This document shows positions 1 to 6,299 of a stretch of DNA of 6,299 nt, piece by piece. Below the pieces are notes generated by a model. The model searched no databases. It had not been told where the DNA came from and was given only the letters and a program-made list of their open reading frames with translations. Source of the DNA: Burkholderia gladioli. Its GTDB lineage: Bacteria; Pseudomonadota; Gammaproteobacteria; Burkholderiales; Burkholderiaceae. The translations under genes and the position numbers were made by a program. Each line of letters begins with the position of its first letter. The stretch's first letter is position 1. The stretch is taken from contig WNEB01000096.1 of assembly GCA_009914575.1 (NCBI GenBank), positions 1-6,299 of the forward strand, read 5' to 3'.

Positions 1-133
1 TTCTGGCAAGGACGGCTTCATCTATCCATATTGTTACGTTCCCCCGGTTGATCAGGCCTTCATTATAGGCCGCCCAATTCCTGACACGGTAGCGTGCCTT
101 CGGCTCACCTTTCTTGTGTATGTCCTTTCGCAT
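1..133 (-). CDS. IS5-family transposase, N-terminal fragment (cut by window edge)
   Basis: The frame is open from ATG at 133-131 to the window edge, giving 44 codons. The protein begins MRKDIHKKGEPKARYRVRNW and continues with AAYNEGLINRGNVTIWIDEA. This basic start followed by the YNEGLINRG and TIWIDEA motifs is the characteristic N-terminus of IS903-group IS5 transposases that are abundant in Burkholderia and relatives. The catalytic DDE residues lie further on and are not visible, so whether the element is intact cannot be judged. The start is the only ATG here, is preceded by an A/T-rich leader, and lies about 110 bp inside the element end, as expected. Base use is less GC-rich than in the neighbouring chromosomal genes, which fits a mobile element. 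Confidence 0.85.
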   Translation of the reverse strand, partial: MRKDIHKKGEPKARYRVRNWAAYNEGLINRGNVTIWIDEAVLAR

Positions 134-245
134 TTTCTTGTCAAAAATTAGGCAGTTACTCTGGAATCTGACTTGATAGGAGGCTGGCCCCGCGACCGTT
201 GCGCGTAAACGTCAACGGATCTCGCTCGATTTATGCAACAACGCC
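1..245 (-). mobile_element. Partial IS5-family (IS903-like) insertion sequence, transposase-start end
   Basis: This is the 5' end of an IS whose transposase reads leftward out of the window. Read on the minus strand from 245, the terminus GGCGTTGTTG followed by CATAAATC closely matches the IS903-type terminal repeat (GGCTTTGTTG, then an A/T-rich ATAAATC block), with one mismatch in the first ten bases. A leader of about 110 bp separates this terminus from the transposase ATG at 133. The insertion point is one base past the stop codon of the response-regulator gene (stop 247-249). IS903-type elements make 9-bp target duplications, so bases 246-254 (CTCACTCGG) are the predicted duplication. The other end of the element is outside the window. 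The family call rests on the terminus and the transposase N-terminus, both recognised from memory. Confidence 0.85.
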
Positions 246-246
246 C

Positions 247-1010
247 TCACTCGGTCACGGGGTGGGACGCGTTCATTTCATTCTCGTCGATGGCCGTGAC
301 CGACGACGAGAACACGTAGCCCTCGCTGCGCAGCGTCTTGATGTAGCGCGGCTCGCGCGCGGTGTCGCGCAGGCGGCTGACGAGCAGGTCGATCGAGCGG
401 TCGAACGCGTCGGCCTGCCGGCCCTGCGTGAAGTTCAGCAACTGGTCGCGCGTCAGCACGCGCTGCGGATTGTCGAGAAACACGCGCAGCAACCGGTATT
501 CCGCGCCGCTCAGCGCCACCATCGTGCCGGCCTCGTCGAGCAGATGGCGCGACCGGTGGTGTCGAGCCGCCAGTCGCCGAACGCGAGCCATTGCGCGGCC
601 TCGCTGACCTGCATGCCGGGCGGCAGCATGCGCGTGCGGCGCAGCACCGAGCGGATTCGCGCATACAGCTCGCGCACCGCGAACGGCTTGGTCAGGTAAT
701 CGTCGGCGCCCATTTCGAGGCCGACGATGCGATCGGTTTCCTCGTCGCGCGCGGTCAGCATCACCACCGGCACGGCGCGATGCTTGCCCGCGCGCAGCTC
801 GCGGCACAGCACCAGGCCGTCGTCGCCGGGCATCATCACGTCGAGCACGATCAGGTCCGGCGCGCCGTTGTCCAGCGCGGCGCGCATCTCGCGGCCGTTG
901 GCGGCCAGCGAAATGCGCATGCCGTTCTTCTCCAGATACTGGCCGACCAGTTCGCGGATGCCGCGATCGTCGTCGACGATCAGCACGTGGTCCGGGCGCT
1001 CGGCGTTCAT
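247..1010 (-). pseudogene. OmpR/PhoB-family response regulator, frameshifted
   Basis: This is a two-component DNA-binding regulator. The N-terminal receiver (about residues 1-125) has the acidic pocket D13-D15, phospho-acceptor D57 in IVLDVMMPGDDG, T86 and K108 (YLTKPF). The C-terminal winged helix is seen in another frame: SGAEYRLLRVFLDNP, RDQLL, then DRSIDLLVSRLRDT and IKTLRSEGYVF. The frames join inside 547-554: after GGT CGC, two bases are left over before CAT CTG CTC GAC. The total length is one base short of 255 codons, so a 1-base loss (or 2-base gain) is the simplest reading. As written, translation stops at 510 after 166 residues. This leaves a receiver without its DNA-binding domain. 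The start (ATG 1010) has GAGG seven bases upstream and overlaps the previous stop as ATGA. A sensor kinase gene is expected downstream, but the IS5 element sits there. Confidence 0.85.
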
Positions 1011-1159
1011 GCGCGGGCCTCGCGGCGGCGCGTCACGGCCGGACCGCGCGAGCCGACGGTGTGGCACGCGAGCGGATGCGCCAGCTCGGCGGCGAACCCG
1101 CCGGCGATGAACGCGACGATCGCGAGCAGGCGCCGCAACGAATGATGGGCGGGGTTCAT
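1007..1159 (-). CDS. Small hydrophobic protein, 50 aa, translationally coupled
   Basis: I do not recognise the family. The ORF is 50 codons plus stop. It has a short N-terminus (MNPAHHSLRR), a hydrophobic stretch at about residues 11-24 (LLAIVAFIAGGFAA), one Cys at 32 (HPLAC) and an Arg-rich C-terminus (TRRREARA). It could be a single-pass inner-membrane peptide or a cleaved export signal; the Cys context is not a good lipobox. Evidence that it is real: the ATG (1159-1157) overlaps the GFA stop as ATGA, GGAGG lies four bases upstream, the stop overlaps the response-regulator start as a second ATGA, and third codon positions are mostly G/C. Its place between the other two genes suggests a membrane partner of the signalling pair or a coupling peptide, but that is inference. 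Confidence 0.6.
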   Translation of the reverse strand: MNPAHHSLRRLLAIVAFIAGGFAAELAHPLACHTVGSRGPAVTRRREARA

Positions 1160-1541
1160 GCGTCCTCCACGACGGACAGGGTCGCGCCGTTGGCCGCGCT
1201 GAATTCGAGCGCGTACGGATCGACGCCGTCGAGGCAGCCGATGTTCACGCCCCAGCGCAGCGGGTCGAGGCGCGTCTGGTGAAACGGATAAATGCCGCAA
1301 TGGCGGCAGAAGTAATGCTTCGCCACGCGGGTGTTGAACTGGTATTCGGCCAGGGCGTCCTCGCCGGCCAGGATCGTCAGATCCTCGCGGGCCGCCATCG
1401 ACGACATCAGCGCGCCCTTTCGGCGGCACAGGCTGCAGTTGCAGCGCACCGCCGGATCGAGCGCGGCGCGCGCACCGCAAAACGCACGGCGCCGCAGTGG
1501 CAGGCGCCCAGATAGGTTTCGGGCTGGGTCTCGGCATTCAT
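1156..1541 (-). pseudogene. GFA-family (glutathione-dependent formaldehyde-activating type) zinc protein, frameshifted
   Basis: Members of this family (PF04828) are small cytosolic zinc proteins named after an enzyme reported to condense glutathione with formaldehyde. Most have no known substrate. The Cys pattern is clear: C14-x-C16 (GACHCGAVRF), then CxCxxC (RCNCSLCRRKG) and CxxC (YFCRHCGIYPFH), ending in NIGCLDGVDPYALEF. The first part is in one frame and the rest in another. The join lies in 1461-1472, where after GTG CGC GCG two bases are left over before GCG CTC GAT CCG. The length is one base short of 129 codons, consistent with a single-base loss. As written, translation stops at 1407 after 44 residues, so most zinc ligands are lost. 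The start at ATG 1541 has a good AAGGAG seven bases upstream. It is the first gene of the operon with the small ORF and the response regulator. Confidence 0.8.
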
Positions 1542-1574
1542 CGTGTGGCTCCTTGGCGATCGGGAATGGAGCGA

Positions 1575-1580
1575 TTTATA
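1575..1580 (-). promoter_or_regulatory. Possible -10 element for the GFA/response-regulator operon
   Basis: TATAAA on the minus strand lies 34 bases upstream of the GFA start codon in an otherwise GC-rich stretch. No acceptable -35 hexamer occurs 16-19 bases further upstream. The repeat-bearing region begins about 20 bases upstream, so an activator-dependent promoter is conceivable. The call is weak and rests on one hexamer. Confidence 0.25.
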
Positions 1581-1599
1581 GCCGATCGCGCCCGGCGTT

Positions 1600-1671
1600 T
1601 TGTGTCGCAATGTATCTGCATTCCACCCGGACACACAACATTGCACGGGTGTGGCGCGGCGGAAACATTGC
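1600..1671. promoter_or_regulatory. Divergent intergenic region with a threefold 7-bp motif (candidate regulator sites)
   Basis: The 190 bp between the divergent GFA operon (ATG 1541, minus) and the thioredoxin-like gene (ATG 1732, plus) holds GCAATGT at 1607-1613 and its reverse complement ACATTGC at 1638-1644 and 1665-1671. The start-to-start spacings are 31 and 27 bp. Around the first two copies, TTGTGTC (1600-1606) and GACACACAA (1630-1638) form a further inverted pair, and CACCCG (1624-1629) faces CGGGTG (1646-1651). Such spaced copies between divergent genes are what a response-regulator binding region would look like. The regulator encoded in the left operon is the obvious candidate, but no known consensus was matched. 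Confidence 0.35.
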
Positions 1672-1731
1672 CGATACGGACCGGCGTTCCAATGGCTCCT
1701 CGCCACTCGACGCCCAAGGAGGCTCCCCGTC

Positions 1732-2271
1732 ATGCGCCCGCTCACCCGCTTCTGGCCCTTCGCCGCGGCACTGGCCGCCGCCGCGCCCGAACTGACCGGC
1801 ATCGACCACTGGCTCAACGGCCCGCCGCAGACGCTGGCAAGCCTGCGCGGCAAGGTGGTGCTGGTGGATTTCTGGACCTATACCTGCATCAACTGCATCC
1901 ACACGCTGCCGCACGTGGAGGCGTGGTACGAGAAATACCGGTCGCAGGGGCTGGAGGTGATCGGCGTGCATACGCCCGAATATCCGTTCGAGCGCAGCAC
2001 GGCCAATGTAAGCGAGGCGGTCGACCGCTTCGGGCTGACCTACCCGGTCGCGCAGGACAACGCGTATGCCACCTGGCGCGCCTACGGCAATCAATACTGG
2101 CCGGCGTTCTATCTGATCGACCGGTCGGGGAAGATCGTCTATCGCCATTTCGGCGAGGGCGATTACGACCAGACCGAGGCCGAAATCGCGAAGCTGCTGG
2201 CGGAACCGGCCCAAGCTGCCCAAGCGGCTCAAACGCCCCAGGCCGCAACGTCGGGCAGAATCGCGAGCTGA
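1732..2271 (+). CDS. Exported thioredoxin-like (TlpA/DipZ-type) thiol-disulfide protein
   Basis: This 179-residue thioredoxin-fold protein is probably anchored in or exported across the inner membrane to act on disulfides in the periplasm. Visible features are a basic N-terminus (MRPLTR), a hydrophobic segment at about 7-18 (FWPFAAALAAAA), a short domain opening with DHWLNGPPQTLASLRGKVVL, the active site C52-I-N-C55 in FWTYTCINCIHTLP, and the cis-proline P124 in YWPAFYLIDRSG. The TYTCINC version of the motif is typical of the soluble domain of DipZ-like proteins and related redoxins, not of cytosolic thioredoxin. The C-terminus is a low-complexity Ala/Gln tail (AQAAQAAQTPQAA). The start is well supported by AAGGAGG at 1716-1722, nine bases before the ATG. 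The signal-sequence region is short, with a Pro at 19 that makes a standard cleavage site unclear. It is transcribed divergently from the regulator operon and ends at a strong terminator. Confidence 0.85.
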   Translation: MRPLTRFWPFAAALAAAAPELTGIDHWLNGPPQTLASLRGKVVLVDFWTYTCINCIHTLPHVEAWYEKYRSQGLEVIGVHTPEYPFERSTANVSEAVDRFGLTYPVAQDNAYATWRAYGNQYWPAFYLIDRSGKIVYRHFGEGDYDQTEAEIAKLLAEPAQAAQAAQTPQAATSGRIAS

Positions 2272-2324
2272 ATGCAACACGGGCGACCGACCGAATCGGC
2301 CAGCCGCCCGTGGCGGATTGCTGC

Positions 2325-2370
2325 CCCGCACGTTCGATCGTCCGAACGTGCGGGATGGTCTTTCTTTTAC
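2325..2370 (+). terminator. Strong intrinsic terminator after the thioredoxin-like gene, between convergent genes
   Basis: A perfect 12-bp stem, CCCGCACGTTCG (2325-2336) with CGAACGTGCGGG (2343-2354), encloses a 6-base loop. On the plus strand it is followed by a T-rich run, GTCTTTCTTTT (2358-2368). This gives rho-independent termination for the gene ending at 2271. The groEL stop (2374-2372) arrives from the other side. Read that way, the stem is intact but no T-run follows it, so termination of groEL transcripts here is possible but weaker. Confidence 0.85.
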
Positions 2371-2371
2371 C

Positions 2372-4317
<1,946 letters not shown>

Positions 4318-4349
4318 CGGTGCGTTCCTCTCGGTTGGATGCGGTGGGT

Positions 4350-4376
4350 TTGGCACTCGACATGGGCGAGTGCTGA
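4350..4376 (-). promoter_or_regulatory. CIRCE operator (HrcA-binding site) upstream of groES
   Basis: On the plus strand, TTGGCACTC, a 9-base spacer and GAGTGCTGA form an inverted repeat matching the CIRCE consensus TTAGCACTC-N9-GAGTGCTAA at 16 of 18 positions; the two differences are symmetric. It lies 32 bases upstream of the groES ATG and just downstream of the -10 box, overlapping the expected transcript start, which is the usual place for HrcA repression. The pair should therefore be induced on heat shock when HrcA is inactivated. The hrcA gene is not in the window. Confidence 0.93.
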
Positions 4377-4384
4377 TCAAGCCC

Positions 4385-4414
4385 AGTATAAAAACGGGCC
4401 GCCCGCCGATCCAA
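4385..4414 (-). promoter_or_regulatory. Probable sigma70-type promoter of groES-groEL
   Basis: On the minus strand, TTGGAT (4414-4409) and TATACT (4390-4385) are 18 bases apart. The -10 matches the consensus at five of six positions and the -35 at three of six. Initiation about seven bases downstream would place the start at the edge of the CIRCE operator. No convincing sigma32 heat-shock promoter was seen in the 181 bases upstream of groES. Confidence 0.6.
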
Positions 4415-4498
4415 TAACGGATACGCGGATGGATATGAACGCGCGAGAGTATCGATATCGCGGGCAGCGATAAGCGGAGCGCGTCGATGCCGCTGCGT

Positions 4499-5801
4499 TC
4501 AGGCCGCGTCGAGCCGCGCCAGCACCACGTCGAGCAGCACGCGCGCGCCGTCGATCAGTTGCGCGTCGTCGGTGTGTTCGCGCGGGTTGTGGCTGATGCC
4601 GCCGCGGCTCGGCACGAAGATCATCGCCGCTGGCGCGATGCGGGCGATCATCTGCGCGTCGTGGCCCGCGCCCGACGTCATGCGGCGATGCGCGAGGCCG
4701 CGCCGCGCGGCGGCGGCCTCGATCGCGTCGGCCAGCGCCGCGTCGAACCTCACCGGCTCGAAACGCGCGAGCCGCTCCACCTCGATCTCCACGCCTTCCT
4801 GGCGCGCCGTCGCGGCCAGGAAATCGGCGAGCCGCTGTTCGGCGCGTTGCAGGCGGGCTTCGTCGGGATCGCGCAGATCCGCCGTGAATTCCGCGCGGCG
4901 CGGGATCACGTTGATCACGTTCGGCTCGATGCGCAACATGCCGACCGTGGCCAGCGTCGTGTCCGACTCGGTCGTCAGCTCGCGCAGGAACACCGAGACC
5001 GCCGCCGCCACCCAGCCCGCGTCGTGACGCAGGTGCATCGGCGTGGTGCCCGCGTGGTTCGCGTGGCCACGCACCGTCACGCGCTGCCACGAAATCCCCT
5101 GCAGGTTGTCCATCACGCCGATTTGCACGTCCTCCGCCTCGAGGATCGGGCCTTGTTCGATATGCAGCTCCAGATAGGCGTGCGGCGCGATAGCGCCCGG
5201 TTCAAGGTCGCCCGCAAAGCCGATCCGCGCCAGCTCGTCGCCGAGGCGCGTGCCGTCGGTGCCGATCGTGTCGAGCGCCGCCTGCAGCGGCAGGCCCCCC
5301 GCGTGCAGCAGCGAACCCATCATGTCGGGCTGGTAGCGCACGCCCTCCTCGTTCGTGAACGCGGCCACCGTGATCGGTCGCGACGGCACGAGGTTCGCCT
5401 CGCGCAATGCGCGCACGACGGCCAGGCCGGCCAGCACGCCGTAGCAGCCGTCGAGTGCGCCGGCGTTGTTCACGGTGTCGATGTGGGAGCCGATCATGAG
5501 CGGCTTCTCCACGTCTGCCGCGCGCGAGAGAGGCTGGGTCGGTTGCGAGCGTGCCGAAGAGGTTGCCGATCTGGTCGATCTGGACGGTCAGGCCGAGTTC
5601 GCGCATCCATGCGGCGACCTGGTCGCGGCCGGCTTTTTCGGCGTCGGTTAACGCGATGCGGGTGCGGCCGCCGGCGGCGGGGTCTGCGCCGATTTCGCCA
5701 AGGGCGTGGAGTTGCGCGAGCAGCGCGGGGCCGTCGAGATGCGGGGCGGCGTTGTCGGCCTCGTCGGTTGGGTTCGGGTCGTTCGGGGTGCGGGTCGGCA
5801 T
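4499..5801 (-). pseudogene. Zn-dependent M20-type amidohydrolase (N-carbamoyl-L-amino acid hydrolase/allantoate amidohydrolase type), frameshifted
   Basis: Enzymes of this type use a two-metal centre to cleave N-carbamoyl or ureido groups from amino acids or purine/pyrimidine breakdown products in the cytosol. With the frame restored it has about 433 residues, near family length. Expected metal ligands are visible in restored numbering: H106 (IGSHIDTV), D117 (GALDGCYG), E151/E152 (TNEEG), H213 (LHIEQG), and the late His in SGAGHDAQ. The dimerisation-domain motif GHANHAGTTPM and the GISHNPREHTDD end motif are also present. The frame changes at 5519: CTC GCG CGC is followed by one unpaired G before GCA GAC GTG GAG, so a 1-base gain or 2-base loss. 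As written, translation stops at 5202 after 199 residues. The start (ATG 5801) has GGAG about eight bases upstream. No hydantoinase or transport genes are adjacent, so the substrate stays open. Confidence 0.8.
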
Positions 5802-6007
5802 CGCTCGTCTCCGTGAAAGCGCGGCGCCCGCCGGCGGGATGGCGGGCAGTGTCGAGCTGGGATGGTAGGCGACGGGGCGGGAGAGATTCGCGCGAAAAGG
5901 CGGGGGAATCGGTAATTTGTTGCGTTGTGGTGAGGGCTCGATCGCAATCCGAACGGCGAATCTTCGTCATGCGGATCGATGGCCACTGAATCGGTGCAAG
6001 GCTATGA
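5802..6007. other. Intergenic region between hydrolase start and IS3 end
   Basis: These 206 bases should hold the hydrolase promoter, but no convincing -35/-10 pair was found on the minus strand. The only clear structure is a perfect 12-bp palindrome, CCCGCCGGCGGG (5827-5838), about 26 bases upstream of the start codon. It could form a short GC hairpin in the leader or be chance in GC-rich DNA. No gene is evident. Confidence 0.4.
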
Positions 6008-6299
6008 TGATCTTGCCCCTGATTTACGGACACCTATCTAAGCGACATTGGCCAGCTCGTACTGCTCTGGGCTGAGGTAGCCCAGGGTCGAGTGCAGCCG
6101 GATACGATTGTAGTCAACCTCAATGTAGTCAAACACATGAGCCTTGGCCTGCTCCCGTGTGGCGAGGTGTTCACCATGGATGGCCTCGACCTTCAGACTG
6201 TGGTTCCAACTCTCCATTGCTGCGTTGTCGTAGCAGTTGCCTCTGGCACTCATGCTGGCGATCAAAGCGTATTGCTCCAACAGGGCGCGGTGCTCGCGC
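6008..6299 (-). mobile_element. Partial IS3-family insertion sequence, 3' end
   Basis: The segment carries the end of an IS3-type transposase and, beyond its stop, an IS-like terminus. Read rightward from 6008 the sequence is TGATCTTGCCCCTGATTTAC then GGACACC, which starts with the 5'-TG typical of IS3-family ends. The exact edge is uncertain because another TG lies at 6005. The rest of the element lies to the right of the window, so target duplications cannot be checked. The element is unrelated to the IS5 end on the left, so the two do not form a composite transposon. Confidence 0.75.
6038..6299 (-). CDS. IS3-family transposase (OrfB), C-terminal fragment
   Basis: The frame is open from the window edge to a TAG at 6040-6038, giving 86 residues of the integrase core end. 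SMSARGNCYDNAAMESWNHS contains the last catalytic acidic residue (E in AMES), followed by LKVEAIHGEHLATREQAKA and the IEVDYNRIRLHSTLGYLSPEQYE motif that closes IS3-family transposases. There are no stops or frameshifts in the visible part. It continues upstream of the window edge, so a TTG at 6280 is not its start. The stop is about 30 bases from the element terminus, as usual. Confidence 0.9.
   Translation of the reverse strand, partial: REHRALLEQYALIASMSARGNCYDNAAMESWNHSLKVEAIHGEHLATREQAKAHVFDYIEVDYNRIRLHSTLGYLSPEQYELANVA

Noticed and set aside
199..1145. Plus-strand open frames over the response regulator
   Set aside because: They are antisense to the conserved receiver and winged-helix motifs, and one even starts inside the IS end; no plausible start context or domain.
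1497..1731. Longer starts for the thioredoxin-like gene (for example at 1600), or the other-frame ORF from 1497
   Set aside because: They translate the intergenic repeat region and precede the strong AAGGAGG site. The ATG at 1732 gives an N-terminus with an export-type signal.
4318..4380. A 21-residue N-terminal extension of GroES from the in-frame start at 4380
   Set aside because: It would run through the CIRCE operator and add residues absent from the GroES family; the ATG at 4317 gives the conserved start.
4391..4404. A GC-rich mini-hairpin (CGGG-CGG-CCCG) followed by TTTTTA on the minus strand, as a terminator of the hydrolase gene
   Set aside because: The stem is only four pairs with a three-base loop, and it lies within the spacer of the groES promoter; too weak to call.
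4487..5989. A 500-codon open frame on the plus strand over the hydrolase gene
   Set aside because: The composition is Arg/Ala/His-rich shadow sequence with no family signature, while the minus strand shows conserved metal-ligand motifs.

Overview
The window looks like a chromosomal segment of a Burkholderia-type beta-proteobacterium. The reasons are very high GC with strong G/C third-position bias, GroES/GroEL sequences of beta-proteobacterial type, and an IS903-like IS5-family element of the kind common in that genus. This assignment is recognition by eye, without a database search. About 5.8 kb of ordinary chromosome (246-6007) lies between two partial, unrelated insertion sequences: the 5' end of an IS5-family element on the left (1-245) and the 3' end of an IS3-family element on the right (about 6008-6299). 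Both have their transposase on the minus strand and both run off the window.

From left to right, a minus-strand operon occupies 247-1541. It holds a GFA-type zinc protein gene (frameshifted), a 50-codon hydrophobic small ORF and an OmpR/PhoB-type response regulator (frameshifted). All three are joined by two successive ATGA stop/start overlaps. The IS5 element ends one base beyond the response-regulator stop codon, where a sensor kinase gene would often be found. A 190-bp divergent region carrying a 7-bp motif three times separates this operon from a plus-strand exported thioredoxin-like gene with a CINC active site (1732-2271), which ends at a strong hairpin terminator. Converging on that terminator from the right is an intact groES-groEL operon (4317 down to 2372). 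It has a clear CIRCE operator (HrcA site) and a sigma70-like promoter upstream. Beyond it, in the same direction, is a frameshifted M20-type Zn-dependent hydrolase gene of the N-carbamoyl-L-amino-acid amidohydrolase/allantoate amidohydrolase type (5801 down to 4499).

The most striking signal is in the chaperonin pair. Apart from the initiator Met, the 545-residue GroEL and the 96-residue GroES contain no methionine and no cysteine. Positions that are Met in usual GroEL/GroES proteins are Leu, Ile, Val or Gln here, and the usual GGM-repeat tail is replaced by a Pro/Gly/Val tail. This suggests a second-copy chaperonin selected to have no oxidisable sulfur, or for sulfur economy. A thiol-redox protein gene is its convergent neighbour.

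Three of the six non-IS genes are frameshifted, each within or beside an alternating GC run, while groES, groEL, the small ORF and the thioredoxin-like gene are intact. The sequence alone cannot say whether this is real decay in an IS-flanked region or base-calling error in GC-rich sequence.
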